DNA from: an uncultured Eubacteriales bacterium
GTDB lineage: Bacteria > Bacillota > Clostridia > Christensenellales > Aristaeellaceae
Length of the DNA stretch: 59,124 nucleotides
Direction: 5' to 3'
Assembly: GCA_902785105.1 (NCBI GenBank)
Contig: CACZXF010000054.1
Location: 1-59,124, forward strand
Shown here: positions 17,239-26,509 of the stretch, in pieces
Position numbering within the stretch: position 1 is the stretch's first letter
Layout of the letters: every line of letters begins with the position of its first letter
The notes under the pieces: generated by a model
Databases searched by the model: none
What the model was told of the DNA's origin: nothing
Seen by the model: the letters and a program-made list of their open reading frames with translations, nothing else
Translations under genes and position numbers: made by a program

Positions 17239-17253
17239 AGCTTCACCTCATAA

Positions 17254-17269
17254 TGTTTCACGTGAAACA
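17254..17269. other. parS: parS centromere site 1
   Basis: Perfect 16-bp palindrome TGTTTCACGTGAAACA, matching the ParB-binding consensus of B. subtilis. It lies 15 bp upstream of the radical SAM gene. Confidence 0.92.
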
Positions 17270-17290
17270 ATTTAATGACCGGCGGGCCAA

Positions 17291-17306
17291 TGTTTCACGT
17301 GAAACA
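17291..17306. other. parS: parS centromere site 2
   Basis: Second identical 16-bp palindrome, 37 bp from the first, just after the stop of the metallophosphoesterase gene. Confidence 0.92.
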
Positions 17307-17309
17307 TTT

Positions 17310-18191
17310 TTATTCGTTTCCGGTCAATGTGATCAGCCAGACCTCAGCCTGTGTTCCAAACCGAAGGTTGACGCCCTCACAGCCCACCCCAGAGGTGGTC
17401 AGCATCGGCACGCCGGTCTCGTGCGTCCAGCCATAGAGGAAGTGTTCCTCAAGGCTGTTCAGTCGCAACAGTTTTCTGCCGAAGAGCCGCACCTGCCCGC
17501 CGTGGGTGTGGCCGGCGAGACAGAGATCGACCCAGTGCCCGCCGTCCCTCGCCTCGGTAGTGTTCAGCGTCGGAAAGCAGGCGGGGGTATCCGCGACGGC
17601 TATGACACACTCTCCACGATGGAAGGAGCGTCCTCCCCTTCGCACGCCCTCGGAGCTTTCCGTGACGCCCACCAGCCAAAGTGTCTCGCCGTCCAGTTCG
17701 ATGCCGTGTTTGGCATCGTTGAGCAGCTCAAAGCCCTCCGCCGCGAAGACGCCGCCGTCCGCCTCCGCGGAAAGCGCGTACCTGCCCAGCGGCGCAGTGA
17801 AGTCGTTTATAAAATGAAAGAACTCCTCCCGTCGCTGGGTGTCTGTTGGATTGAGCGCGGTTTCACCGTTCAGCGTTTGAAGCAGCGAATGGGTGTTGTA
17901 GTCGCCGCCGAGAATCAGTATATCAGGCTGTAGGGTTTGCAGACGATGAAAGAGATCAGCTGCTTTTGCGATCGAACCATCACCACGCAGGTCGATGTCG
18001 GAGGCATAGAGCATCGTCCGTCCTTCAAAGGCAGCGGGCAGATCCGGCAGGTAAACCGTCGCCCGCATGACGTGGACGATGTTGGATTGAAGCCACATCC
18101 AGCCGAAGCAAAGCAGAAGCAGCACAGCCAGCGCCAGCCCGATCCACAGGCCCGGTCCCCTCGCCCTTTTCCCCTTCGACTTTCGCTTCAT
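17310..18191 (-). CDS. Membrane-anchored metallophosphoesterase
   Basis: A 293-aa protein with an N-terminal anchor (about residues 15-35) and a calcineurin-like phosphoesterase domain facing outward: ASDIDLRG (63-70), LGGDYNTH (94-101) and AGHTHGGQ near the C-terminus. The first motif reads D65-x-D67 where the family has D-x-H, an unusual ligand. Relatives of the YkuE type act on lipid-linked or UDP-linked phosphates, but the substrate is unknown here. Start chosen at MKRKSK, 4 nt after GAGGTGGCT; the upstream frame extension has no SD. Confidence 0.82.
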   Translation of the reverse strand: MKRKSKGKRARGPGLWIGLALAVLLLLCFGWMWLQSNIVHVMRATVYLPDLPAAFEGRTMLYASDIDLRGDGSIAKAADLFHRLQTLQPDILILGGDYNTHSLLQTLNGETALNPTDTQRREEFFHFINDFTAPLGRYALSAEADGGVFAAEGFELLNDAKHGIELDGETLWLVGVTESSEGVRRGGRSFHRGECVIAVADTPACFPTLNTTEARDGGHWVDLCLAGHTHGGQVRLFGRKLLRLNSLEEHFLYGWTHETGVPMLTTSGVGCEGVNLRFGTQAEVWLITLTGNE

Positions 18192-18211
18192 AGCCACCTC
18201 ATACATTATTA

Positions 18212-18227
18212 TGTCATAAATATGACA
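18212..18227. promoter_or_regulatory. Palindrome TGTCATAAATATGACA, possible operator
   Basis: A 7+2+7 perfect palindrome 21 bp upstream of the metallophosphoesterase start, overlapping its probable -10 region (CATAAT on the minus strand). A repressor site would fit; no regulator is identified. Confidence 0.4.
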
Positions 18228-18330
18228 CGAATCCAACCGAACTATGCCGCCCTTTCCGGTCATTGTGAATGAATAATGAAATTGCGCGGGGAATTGTCCG
18301 CAAATTACCCTTTTTGTCACAGGAGTATCG

Positions 18331-18359
18331 TTGCAACCCGGCACACCTTCAATTATAAT
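18331..18359 (+). promoter_or_regulatory. Promoter of the beta-propeller gene
   Basis: TTGCAA (18331-18336), 17-nt spacer, TATAAT (18354-18359). The transcript would have a 310-nt leader that contains the family B repeat. The rest of 18228-18477 shows nothing else recognisable. Confidence 0.6.
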
Positions 18360-18442
18360 ATGAATTGATATGTCATACAAGGGACAAGTGTCTTTTGGCG
18401 GGCAAAAATGGCCTGTTAAAAGTTGCGGCGATTTGGAGATAT

Positions 18443-18653
18443 TCGATAGATAGAGGAATTATCTTGTCGTTTGTTCGAGGCCACCTCATCCGCCCTCACG
18501 GGCACCTTCCCCTCAAGGGGAAGGCATGGGGCTGGAAACAACGGGACCAAAAGCCTTCTCCTTGAGAGGAAGGTACCCCGAAGGGGCAGATGAGGTGTGT
18601 TTCCTGCTTACCTCTGCAAATCTCTATTTGCCGATTCATTCTCCATCCCCCGC
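18443..18653. repeat. Repeat family B with degenerate outer termini
   Basis: Core 18480-18600: CACCTCATCCGCCCTCACGG, CCTTCCCCTCAAGGGGAAGG, a short spacer, then the inverse CTTGAGAGGAAGGTACCCCG and GGGGCAGATGAGGTG. Outside it, CGATAGATAGAGGAATTATC and GCAAATCTCTATTTGCCGA are weak versions of the shared terminus. Confidence 0.75.
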
Positions 18654-18679
18654 CTGTCCCACAAACACTGGAGGCACGC

Positions 18680-19777
18680 ATGGAACGAAAGCGCAGACAG
18701 GGTATTCCCGGCGCAATCGCCCTGCTGATCGTGATATTTGCCTGCGTGGTAGCCTTTATGGGATCGCGGCTGATCCTGGGGCTGACCCGCGGGAACGCCT
18801 ACGACTATAAATCCATCGACATCCCCGCCAACCAAACCCTTGAGGTGGTGGACGACGGCTTTATATACTATGACGGCAGCTCCATCGCTTCCGTCACCAC
18901 CGACGCGCGGGTGAAGTGGTCCTACCTCATCGGCAAGGACGCCGGCTTCGACGCCACCGACTTTGGCGTGGCGGCCTGGAAGGGCTCGAAGCTGACGCTG
19001 GTCGATCTGAACAGCGGCGAGACCACCTCCTCCACCGATATGGAATCGGAGGTCCTCTCCGCCCGCATCGGCGAGCGCTATGCCGCGGTGGTGTTGGGAC
19101 CGGAGCACGACAGCACGATTGTACTGATGGAACGCGGCGGCCGGCGGGTGAACAGCATCACCCTCACCAGCCAGACCATCATCGATTACGGATTTTTCTC
19201 AAGCGGCTCCCTGCTCTGGGTCATGAGCCTTGACACCAGTGGCACGGCGCCGAGCTGCACCATCAACACCTATCGCCCCGGCAAGGAGCGGGTGGGCATG
19301 ATACACGACGGCGAACAATTGATGTACGGCGTGGTGTTCCAGTCCTCCTACTTCTGCTGTGCCGGCGACACCTTCCTGAAGGTCTACGACTACACCGGCA
19401 ACGAGGACAAGACCCGCCGCCGCCTGGTCTATGGCTGGTATATGGCCGCCCTGGACGACGCGATGGATGACCCCATGATGGCCTTCGTCCCCGGTATACA
19501 GTACGATTCCAGCGAGGGCATGCGGGATGTGCGCATGATCCGCGCCCAGTTAGACCAGCAGGTCCGCCTGCCCTACGGCTGCCAGTCCCTCATCGCACGG
19601 GGCAAGCGGGTCTACGGCTTCTCCACCGACGGCTTCGTCTGCATCGCCGAACAGGGGCAGCTCGCCGCCCGGGCCTACCAGCTCCCCCTGGCCTTCGACC
19701 GGGTCTACGGCGTCACCGGCAACGATTACGCCGTCCTCGGCAGCGGCACGGTGGTGCATCTGCTGAAGCTGCAATAA
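18680..19777 (+). CDS. DUF5711-like membrane-anchored beta-propeller protein
   Basis: A 365-aa protein with an N-terminal anchor (GAIALLIVIFACVVAFMGSR, about 9-28) and a large extracytoplasmic domain of repeated beta-strand blocks (for example DDGFIYYDGSSIASVTTDAR, GERYAAVVLGPEHDSTIVLM), as in PQQ-like propellers of the DUF5711 family. It probably acts as a surface scaffold; no catalytic motif is visible. The start follows GGAGG by 5 nt, while the open frame extends further up into the family B repeat. Followed 74 nt later by cvpA on the same strand. Confidence 0.75.
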   Translation: MERKRRQGIPGAIALLIVIFACVVAFMGSRLILGLTRGNAYDYKSIDIPANQTLEVVDDGFIYYDGSSIASVTTDARVKWSYLIGKDAGFDATDFGVAAWKGSKLTLVDLNSGETTSSTDMESEVLSARIGERYAAVVLGPEHDSTIVLMERGGRRVNSITLTSQTIIDYGFFSSGSLLWVMSLDTSGTAPSCTINTYRPGKERVGMIHDGEQLMYGVVFQSSYFCCAGDTFLKVYDYTGNEDKTRRRLVYGWYMAALDDAMDDPMMAFVPGIQYDSSEGMRDVRMIRAQLDQQVRLPYGCQSLIARGKRVYGFSTDGFVCIAEQGQLAARAYQLPLAFDRVYGVTGNDYAVLGSGTVVHLLKLQ

Positions 19778-19851
19778 GCTGTATCGGATGAATACATTTC
19801 CTGAAACTGGGAAAACTTGACATAAACGACTTCTTTGCAGGAGGGCATACC

Positions 19852-20583
19852 ATGAATTTGCTGGATGTCATCATACTCGCCATACTTGCCTTTTATCTGA
19901 TATCGGGCATGTATCGCGGCTCCATCACCTCCTTTTTAGGTACGGCGGGCTTCATCGCCGCGTGGTTTGGGGCGAAGCATTTCTATCCCATGGTGGCGCA
20001 GATGGCGCTTTCCAACCAGACGCTGATGGCGGTGCTGAACCAGTATCTGGAGCCGGAATCCTTCTTCGCCAGCCATGCCCAGGCCATGACCACCGTGGCC
20101 GAGGTCATCTCCGGCGGCGAGACGGCCATACAGAACGCGCTGGCCGGCCTCTCCGGCAACCTCAGCATCATCGCCAAGGCCTTTGAGGCCAACGTCCGCT
20201 CCCAGGCCTTCCAGAGTCTGGGTATCAGCACCCTCTCCGATTACCTCGACCAGACCATCTGGCAGGCGGTTTTCAACGTGGGGGCCTTCATACTCTGCTT
20301 CATCGCGCTGTACGTGGTGGCCATGCTGGTGGTCAATCTGCTGGACCACGTGATCTCCTTCCCGCTCATCCGCGGCGTGGACTGGCTCGTGGGCGGGCTG
20401 CTGGGCCTTGTGCGCGGCGTGGTCATCTGCGGGCTGATACTCTATCTGCTCCCCGCCGTGGCCCAGGTCGTCTCCCCCGATTTCGCCGCCGACCTTGTCA
20501 GCAATTCCACGCTGGTCAACCTGGTCTCCCGCATCGACATCATGCAGGTCAGCAATATGATGCGGTCCCTGGTGGGCGGCTGA
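19852..20583 (+). CDS. cvpA: CvpA family membrane protein
   Basis: A 243-aa protein with N-terminal NLLDVIILAILAFYLISGMYRGSITSFLG and further membrane helices around 140-165 and 180-205 (GGLLGLVRGVVICGLILYLLP), matching CvpA/colicin V production proteins, whose members affect envelope integrity and purine-regulon phenotypes; the molecular role is unresolved. Length is larger than E. coli CvpA (162 aa) because of a central loop of about 70 residues. AGGAGG lies 7 nt ahead of the ATG. Confidence 0.85.
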   Translation: MNLLDVIILAILAFYLISGMYRGSITSFLGTAGFIAAWFGAKHFYPMVAQMALSNQTLMAVLNQYLEPESFFASHAQAMTTVAEVISGGETAIQNALAGLSGNLSIIAKAFEANVRSQAFQSLGISTLSDYLDQTIWQAVFNVGAFILCFIALYVVAMLVVNLLDHVISFPLIRGVDWLVGGLLGLVRGVVICGLILYLLPAVAQVVSPDFAADLVSNSTLVNLVSRIDIMQVSNMMRSLVGG

Positions 20584-20604
20584 ACCATCGCCCCTTCACA
20601 AATG

Positions 20605-20648
20605 AAAAACGCCCATCTGCCCGGCTGCTTCGGTCAGGTGGGGTTTTG
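20605..20648 (+). terminator. Terminator after cvpA
   Basis: CCCATCTG pairs with CAGGTGGG around a loop of about 15 nt and is followed by GTTTTGCTGTTTTG. Confidence 0.7.
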
Positions 20649-20675
20649 CTGTTTTGATAGTGAAGCAGTACGTCG

Positions 20676-20763
20676 CAGGGCGGGCGCCGAAACGGCGCCC
20701 CTACAAGGAAAGTTCGTATATAAAACAAACAGCGCCTGTAGGGGCGGCGTTGCGCCGCCCGCC
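20676..20763. repeat. Repeat family A, core hairpins only
   Basis: GGGCGGGCGCCGAAACGGCG arm followed after about 35 nt by GTAGGGGCGGCGTTGCGCCGC arm; the order of arms is swapped relative to 2579-2752, and the shared termini are absent. Confidence 0.75.
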
Positions 20764-20821
20764 CTCCACGACGCAGCGCTGATTCGCAAAGCATATACTC
20801 TGTGTCAAAATGGAGGTTCTG

Positions 20822-23569
20822 ATGGCAGTTCAAAGCATCAAAAAAGCACAATACGAGGAGCGGGCCCCCATGCGCAGTCCGTTGAGCCTGCTCATGGCCA
20901 TCGCGCTGTTCGGGCTGTCGGTGCTGCTGATGGTGATCGCGGTGTCCGAGCCAGAACAGGGCACCATGATGGGCGTGATTCGCGACGTCATGCGCGGCCT
21001 CGCCGGGGACATGACCTTCGCCCTGCCGCTGCTGACGGCCTGGGGCGGCGTCCTCTGCGTGCTGTCGGCCCGGGGCCGCAGGGTGTCGGTGTTCAAGACC
21101 ATCTGCGATTTCCTGGCCGCCCTCTGCGTGTTCGCGGCGATACATATGTTCTTCGCCCAGACCATCGTGGTGGAGCGCATGACCATCCTCGGCTTCGCCA
21201 ATTTCGTCTCGAAATCCTATTCCTACGGCCACGGCGGCGGGGCCATCGGCGCGCTGCTCTGCTGGCCCATGTTCAACACGCTGGGCGTGGCCGGGGGATT
21301 CATCGCGGCGCTGCTGGCGATACTGCTGCTGATGACCGCCACGGGCCGCATGACCCGGCTGGTGATGTTCATCTCCGAACACGCCTCCGCCTTCCCCCGC
21401 CGGGAACAGCGGAACGACTTCGAGGCCCCCGTCCAACAGCGTCCCAGAAAAACCGCTCCCCCGGCCCGCCAGCGCCCGCCCCGGCCCGCCGCGAGGAACC
21501 GGGACCCCTTCATTGACGAGGTTGTCGCCGGCAATCCCCGCCGCGACGCACAGCCTCGCAGGCCCCGCCCCCAGCGGGAGGCGTCCGTGGGCGTCCCCGC
21601 CCGGAAGCCCGCGGCCGCTGAACCTGCCCCCTCCCGCAGGCGCAAGAAGCTCTATGTGGAGAATGTGGAGCCGTTGAAGCCGAAGGTCGCCGACCCTGAG
21701 CCAAAGAAGGCCCGCAGCGGCGACGTGGGCTTCGCCACCAATGATTTTGACGACTTCGACATGCTGGACGCCGAGTCCATCCTCCAGGACAAGCTGGACG
21801 CCGACGAGGAGCGCGCCTTCAAGCCCGACCGCTCCGCCGCCGTGGAGGAATCCCGCCGCGCCAAGCGGGAGGAGAAGGAGAAACCCGCAGAGGTCATCGA
21901 ACAGCCCGACCGCGCCGCCATCGTGGAGGAGGCCCGGACGACCAAGCGCGAACGGGAGATCGTGGACATTCCCGACGAAGAGCTGCGCATCGAACCGGTG
22001 GCCTATGAGACCCCGGACGACGAGATCCCCTTTGAGATCCCCTCCCGCCAGCGCATCAAGAAGGGCGAGGCGCTGCCCACCATCAACCACGAGGAAATGA
22101 AGGTCATGGTGGAGGAGGACGAACCGGAGTACAACTATCCCCCCATCGACCTGCTCCAGCCCGGCGACACCGAGGACACCACCGTCCACACCCGCCGGGA
22201 CAAGGAAAAGGCCCAACTGCTGGAGGACACGCTGTCCAGCTTCGGCATCACCGCCCGTTTGACCGGCATCGCCCACGGTCCCGCCGTCACGCGGTTTGAA
22301 TTGCAGCCGGCCCCCGGCATCAAGGTCAGCAGAATTACCTCCTTGTCCGACGACATCGCCCTGAACCTGGCCGCCATGTCCGTCCGCATCGAGGCCCCCA
22401 TCCCCGGCAAGGCGGCGGTGGGCGTCGAGATTCCCAATGACAAGGTGGAGATGGTCCGCCTCCGCGACGTGCTGGAATCCCAGGAGGCCCGCAAGCATCC
22501 CTCCAAGATCGCCGTGGGCCTGGGCAAGGACAACTCCGGGCGCTACATCGTGGCCGACATCGCCAAGATGCCCCACGTGCTCATCGCCGGTCAGACCGGT
22601 TCCGGTAAGTCCGTCTGCATCAACGCCATCATCGCGTCGATACTCTTCCGCGCCGCCCCCGAGGAGGTGCGCCTGATACTCATCGACCCGAAGGTGGTCG
22701 AGCTGTCCATCTACAACGACATCCCCCATCTGGTCTGCCCCGTGGTCACCGACCCCAAGAAGGCCGCCAGCGCCCTCGACTGGGCCGTGGCCGAGATGAC
22801 CCGCCGCTACAAGCAGTTCGCCGAGCGCGGGGTCCGCGACATCAAGGGCTACAACAAGTCCCTCCAGCCCGGGGAAAAGATCATGCCCCAGATGGTCATC
22901 ATCATCGACGAGCTGGCCGACCTGATGATGGTCTCCCCCGGCGAGGTCGAGGACAGCATCTGCCGCATCGCCCAGCTCGCCCGCGCCTGCGGCATGCACC
23001 TGGTCATCGCCACTCAGAGGCCCTCCGTCAACGTCATCACCGGCATCATCAAGGCCAACATCCCGACCCGCATCGCCTTCTCGGTGGCCTCCCAGGTGGA
23101 CAGCCGCACCATGATCGACCACGGCGGCGCGGAAAAGCTGCTGGGCAACGGCGATATGCTGTTCGTGCCCAACGGCGGCAAGTCCATGCGCGTCCAGGGC
23201 GCCTGGGTGTCCGACGACGAGGTCCACAAGATCGTGGAGTACATCAAGCGCCCCGGCGAAAACGCCTACGACCCGGACATGATCGAGCACATGGAAAACG
23301 CCACCAAGACCGACGCCGAGAAGGAGGAGCTGGTGGAAACCTACGACCCCAAGCTCCCCGAGGCCGTGGACATCGTCCTCGAGCTGGGCCAGGCGTCCAT
23401 CTCCATGCTCCAGCGCCGCATGCGCATCGGCTACGCCCGCGCCGGCCGCCTGATAGATGAAATGGCCCGCCGCGGCATCGTCTCCGAGGCCGACGGCTCC
23501 AAGCCCCGCACCGTCCTGATCACAAGGGAGGACGCGCGGCTGATGTTCGAGGAGGACGAGAGCGCCTGA
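20822..23569 (+). CDS. ftsK: DNA translocase FtsK/SpoIIIE
   Basis: A 915-aa hexameric ATPase that pumps chromosomal DNA across the division or sporulation septum. Four N-terminal membrane segments (about 20-180), a variable charged linker rich in Arg/Pro/Glu (about 190-440), then the motor: Walker [11 protein letters not shown] (about 588-597), IDPKVVEL, Walker [13 protein letters not shown] (about 691-702), and RPSVNVITG; the gamma domain ([19 protein letters not shown]) near 860-880 reads KOPS/SRS sites. The start at MAVQS follows GGAGG by 5 nt. Length is typical for the longer Clostridial forms. Confidence 0.95.
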   Translation: MAVQSIKKAQYEERAPMRSPLSLLMAIALFGLSVLLMVIAVSEPEQGTMMGVIRDVMRGLAGDMTFALPLLTAWGGVLCVLSARGRRVSVFKTICDFLAALCVFAAIHMFFAQTIVVERMTILGFANFVSKSYSYGHGGGAIGALLCWPMFNTLGVAGGFIAALLAILLLMTATGRMTRLVMFISEHASAFPRREQRNDFEAPVQQRPRKTAPPARQRPPRPAARNRDPFIDEVVAGNPRRDAQPRRPRPQREASVGVPARKPAAAEPAPSRRRKKLYVENVEPLKPKVADPEPKKARSGDVGFATNDFDDFDMLDAESILQDKLDADEERAFKPDRSAAVEESRRAKREEKEKPAEVIEQPDRAAIVEEARTTKREREIVDIPDEELRIEPVAYETPDDEIPFEIPSRQRIKKGEALPTINHEEMKVMVEEDEPEYNYPPIDLLQPGDTEDTTVHTRRDKEKAQLLEDTLSSFGITARLTGIAHGPAVTRFELQPAPGIKVSRITSLSDDIALNLAAMSVRIEAPIPGKAAVGVEIPNDKVEMVRLRDVLESQEARKHPSKIAVGLGKDNSGRYIVADIAKMPHVLIAGQTGSGKSVCINAIIASILFRAAPEEVRLILIDPKVVELSIYNDIPHLVCPVVTDPKKAASALDWAVAEMTRRYKQFAERGVRDIKGYNKSLQPGEKIMPQMVIIIDELADLMMVSPGEVEDSICRIAQLARACGMHLVIATQRPSVNVITGIIKANIPTRIAFSVASQVDSRTMIDHGGAEKLLGNGDMLFVPNGGKSMRVQGAWVSDDEVHKIVEYIKRPGENAYDPDMIEHMENATKTDAEKEELVETYDPKLPEAVDIVLELGQASISMLQRRMRIGYARAGRLIDEMARRGIVSEADGSKPRTVLITREDARLMFEEDESA

Positions 23570-23579
23570 GTGGGCAATC

Positions 23580-23783
23580 CTTCGGCTCGACAAATTGGAA
23601 TTTGTCGCGGAGAGCGGGTAAACCACCTCATCCGCCCTCACGGGCACCTTCCCCTCAAGGGGAAGGCACGGGCTGGGCTACCGCGTAACCCAAAAGCCTT
23701 CCCCTTGAGGGGAAGGTGCCCCGAAGGGGCGGATGAGGTGGACTTCGAACGACACCCCGACAAATCCCTGTTTATCAACATAT
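23580..23783. repeat. Repeat family B core between family-A type termini
   Basis: CGACAAATTGGAATTTGTCG on the left and CCGACAAATCCCTGTTTATC on the right enclose the CACCTCATCC...GGATGAGGTG core (23621-23740). This copy shows most clearly that families A and B share their ends. Confidence 0.85.
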
Positions 23784-23798
23784 CCTAAGAGGTTCATC

Positions 23799-24401
23799 AT
23801 GTGTCTTGAAAATAAACTCGGCCTGACCGGCACGGCCTTTGAGGATGCCGAGGAGCGCATCAGCAAGCGCAAGGCGCGTCGGCTGTTTGAGGAAGGGCTG
23901 CTGAATGAATGGGAGCCGGGCGATTATGCCACGCTGCAATTCATTCATCGCTGGCTGTTCGAGGAAATCTATGATTTTGCCGGACAGACACGCAAGCTGA
24001 ACATCGCCAAGGGCGGGTTCCGCTTTGCCTCCGCAATCTACCTCGACGAGGCCCTCCGCCAGATCAGCGCCATGCCCCAGCGGACCTACGAGCAGATCAT
24101 CGCTAAATACGTGGAGATGAATATCGCCCACCCTTTCCTGGAAGGAAATGGCCGAAGCACCCGCATATGGCTGGACCACATTTTGAAATGTGAGCTGGGT
24201 AAGGTGGTGGATTGGAGCAAAGTCGGACGGGAGGACTACCTCCTCGCCATGGAGCGCAGTCCCGTGCGCGATACGGAAATCCGATTGCTTCTGCAATCCG
24301 CTCTGACTGACCGGGTGAACGACCGTGCTATATTCATGCACGGTTTGGATGCCAGCTATCGCTATGAAGGGTATTCAAGCTACAGGACAGATGAGCTGTA
24401 A
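23799..24401 (+). CDS. fic: Fic protein, class III (NmFic-like) adenylyltransferase
   Basis: A 200-aa Fic/DOC protein. The catalytic motif [12 protein letters not shown] is complete (H111 to R122), so AMP transfer from ATP is expected. The C-terminal S186-YRY-E190-G191 fits the (S/T)xxxE(G/N) autoinhibitory helix of class III Fic proteins, and nearly every segment ([22 protein letters not shown]) parallels Neisseria NmFic, which modifies gyrase/topoisomerase IV when relieved by dilution. No antitoxin gene is adjacent, as expected for class III. Start at MCLEN, 6 nt after AGAGG; the longer frame begins inside the repeat. Confidence 0.9.
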   Translation: MCLENKLGLTGTAFEDAEERISKRKARRLFEEGLLNEWEPGDYATLQFIHRWLFEEIYDFAGQTRKLNIAKGGFRFASAIYLDEALRQISAMPQRTYEQIIAKYVEMNIAHPFLEGNGRSTRIWLDHILKCELGKVVDWSKVGREDYLLAMERSPVRDTEIRLLLQSALTDRVNDRAIFMHGLDASYRYEGYSSYRTDEL

Positions 24402-24410
24402 TATACCCAT

Positions 24411-24442
24411 GAGGGAGACAGGAATAACATCCTGCCTCTTTT
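24411..24442 (+). terminator. Terminator after fic
   Basis: GAGG-GAGACAGGA pairs with TCCTG-CCTC around ATAACA and is followed by TTTTATTTT. Confidence 0.7.
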
Positions 24443-24504
24443 ATTTTGGCACTCTTTTTGCTATAATACATTCAAATAATAAGTCTATGAAGGAAAAGAA
24501 CATC

Positions 24505-25821
24505 ATGAAAAAGGTTGGAATGATTTCCCTGGGCTGCGCGAAGAATCGCGTGGATTCCGAGAACATGCTGGGCATGCTGCGGGCCAGGGGCTTTGAGATC
24601 GTGGCGGACCCCGCCGAGGCGGACGCGCTGTTCGTCAACACCTGCGGCTTCATCGAGCCCGCCAAGGAGGAATCCATCGACGCCATATTTGAAATGGCCC
24701 AGTACAAAAAGGAGGACCCCCGCAAGCGCTTATTCGTCACCGGCTGTCTGGCCCAGCGCTATCCCGAGGCGCTGATGAGCGAGATACCGGAGATCGACGG
24801 CATACTGGGCGTGGCCGACTACGCCCGTCTGTTTGACATGATGGAGGCCGTGGACGCCGGGACCCGCCCCTGCTACACCGCCAACGGCCCGCGGTTCCTC
24901 AATACCCCCCGCGTGCTGACCACCCCCGGCTACAGCGCCTACGTGAAAATTTCTGACGGCTGCGACAACCGCTGCACCTACTGCGCCATCCCCTTGATTC
25001 GCGGCGGCTACAGCTCCCGGCCCTTTGACGACATCGTGAACGAGTGCCGCCAGCTCGCCGCCGAGGGCGTCACCGAGCTGACACTCATCGCACAGGACAC
25101 CTCCCGCTATGGCTGCGACCTCGGCGACGGACACTATATGCTGCCTGAATTGTTGGAGGCCGTCTCCGAAATCGAGGGCGTCCACTGGGTCCGGGTGCTG
25201 TACTGCTATCCCGATTCCACCGAGGACAGATTATTAGACACCATCCAGCGCCTGCCCAAGGTCGCCCCCTACCTCGACCTCCCCCTCCAGCACATCGACG
25301 ACGACCTGTTAAAGCGCATGAACCGCCGGGGCACCGCCGACTGGATCAAGAGTCGCATCGAGGAATGTCATCGCCGGGGCATCATCCTCCGCACCACCAT
25401 GATCGTGGGCTTCCCCGGCGAAACAGAACAGCAGTTCGAGACTTTGCTGGACTTCGTGAAGTGGGCCCGCTTCGACCGCCTCGGCGCCTTCACCTACTCC
25501 CCCGAGGAGGGCACCCCCGCCGCCAAGATGCCCGACCAGATCGACGAGGACGTGAAGCAGGAGCGCCTGGACCAACTGATGATGCTCCAGCAGTCCATCT
25601 CCATGGAGATCAACCAGTCCCGCATCGGCGCCACTTGCGAAGTGCTGGTGGACGGCTACGACGAGGACGAGGGCCGCTTCTTTGGCCGCAGCCTCTTAGA
25701 GGCCCCCGAGAGCGACGGCTGCATTTGGCTGGAAGCCGACCGCGAACTGACCCCCGGCGAATACGTGCAGGTGAAGATCACCGGCGCGGACGCCTATGAT
25801 CTGGAAGGCGAGGTGCTGTAA
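24505..25821 (+). CDS. rimO: Ribosomal protein S12 methylthiotransferase
   Basis: A 438-aa radical SAM methylthiotransferase that modifies an Asp of S12. N-terminal UPF0004 domain with SLGCAKNRVDSENM (8-21), NTCGFI and GCLAQRY supplying one cluster; radical SAM motif CDNRCTYCAIP (C153, C157, C160); C-terminal TRAM domain ending in TGADAYDLEGEVL. The CAKN element favours RimO over MiaB. An in-frame ATG 18 nt upstream (MKEKNI) is an alternative start with AAGGAAAAG close by. A TGCTATAAT extended -10 lies at about 24457. pgsA follows without a gap. Confidence 0.93.
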   Translation: MKKVGMISLGCAKNRVDSENMLGMLRARGFEIVADPAEADALFVNTCGFIEPAKEESIDAIFEMAQYKKEDPRKRLFVTGCLAQRYPEALMSEIPEIDGILGVADYARLFDMMEAVDAGTRPCYTANGPRFLNTPRVLTTPGYSAYVKISDGCDNRCTYCAIPLIRGGYSSRPFDDIVNECRQLAAEGVTELTLIAQDTSRYGCDLGDGHYMLPELLEAVSEIEGVHWVRVLYCYPDSTEDRLLDTIQRLPKVAPYLDLPLQHIDDDLLKRMNRRGTADWIKSRIEECHRRGIILRTTMIVGFPGETEQQFETLLDFVKWARFDRLGAFTYSPEEGTPAAKMPDQIDEDVKQERLDQLMMLQQSISMEINQSRIGATCEVLVDGYDEDEGRFFGRSLLEAPESDGCIWLEADRELTPGEYVQVKITGADAYDLEGEVL

Positions 25822-26376
25822 ATGAATCTCCCGAATAAACTGACGCTTCTGCGCATCTGCATGATCCCCTTCTTCGTGATATTCGCCAAGCTGCCGGGCT
25901 ACGGGATGCAGATCGTGGCGGTCATCATCTACGTTCTGGCCTGCCTCACCGACATGCTGGACGGCAAGATCGCCCGCTCCCAAAACCTCATCACCAACTT
26001 CGGCAAGTTCATGGACCCCATCGCCGACAAGCTGCTGGTGATGTCCGCCATGATCGTGCTGACGGCACAGGGCCGTATGCCCGACTGGGTGTGCATACTG
26101 ATGCTGGCCCGGGAGTTCCTGGTGTCCGGCTTCCGCCTCGTCGCCGTGGAAAATGGCCGCGTCATTGCCGCCGGGCCGCTGGGCAAGCTCAAGACGGTCT
26201 TCCAGATGGCCGCCACCATCGCGCTGATGCTCTTCGTCCCCATCAGCGGCGAGCCGCCGCTGGGCCCCGTCCCCGCCCTCATCGCCAATATACTGATGTA
26301 CATCGCCATGGCCCTCACCGTCATCAGCGGCGCGGACTACATCCTCCGCAACAAGGACTGCATCAGCGATATGTGA
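25822..26376 (+). CDS. pgsA: CDP-diacylglycerol--glycerol-3-phosphate phosphatidyltransferase
   Basis: A 184-aa integral membrane enzyme of the CDP-alcohol phosphatidyltransferase family that makes phosphatidylglycerol phosphate. The signature DMLDGKIARSQNL...GKFMDPIADKLL (DG-x2-AR-x8-G-x3-D-x3-D) lies at about 45-75. Its ATG comes immediately after the rimO stop codon, so it is translationally coupled to rimO; GGCGAGG lies 8-10 nt upstream within rimO. Confidence 0.94.
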   Translation: MNLPNKLTLLRICMIPFFVIFAKLPGYGMQIVAVIIYVLACLTDMLDGKIARSQNLITNFGKFMDPIADKLLVMSAMIVLTAQGRMPDWVCILMLAREFLVSGFRLVAVENGRVIAAGPLGKLKTVFQMAATIALMLFVPISGEPPLGPVPALIANILMYIAMALTVISGADYILRNKDCISDM

Positions 26377-26389
26377 TAATGCTATGACA

Positions 26390-26430
26390 AACCGTTCGAT
26401 CCCATTGCCGGATCGAACGGTTTGTGCTAC
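26390..26430. terminator. pgsA terminator hairpin with toxin promoter inside it
   Basis: A 16-bp perfect inverted repeat ACAAACCGTTCGATCC / GGATCGAACGGTTTGT with a 7-nt loop. No strong T-run follows on the plus strand, so it could also be an operator. Its right arm forms the spacer of the toxin promoter. Confidence 0.6.
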
Positions 26431-26433
26431 AAT
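26405..26433 (+). promoter_or_regulatory. Promoter of small toxin 1
   Basis: TTGCCG (26405-26410), 17 nt, TACAAT (26428-26433). The leader that follows has GGGCGATTCGCCC and a GCTCCC arm able to pair with the GGGAGG Shine-Dalgarno of the toxin. Confidence 0.65.
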
Positions 26434-26509
26434 GAAAAGGCTGGAAAATGGCTGGGCGATTCGCCCGGATGCGCTCCCACTGAACAAAAGACAGGCGGGA
26501 GGTGATAGC

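Noticed and set aside
20549-23647. 1032-aa open frame antisense to ftsK
   Set aside because: A GC-rich shadow: no SD, His/Gly/Val-rich translation and no family pattern; the sense strand encodes a complete FtsK.
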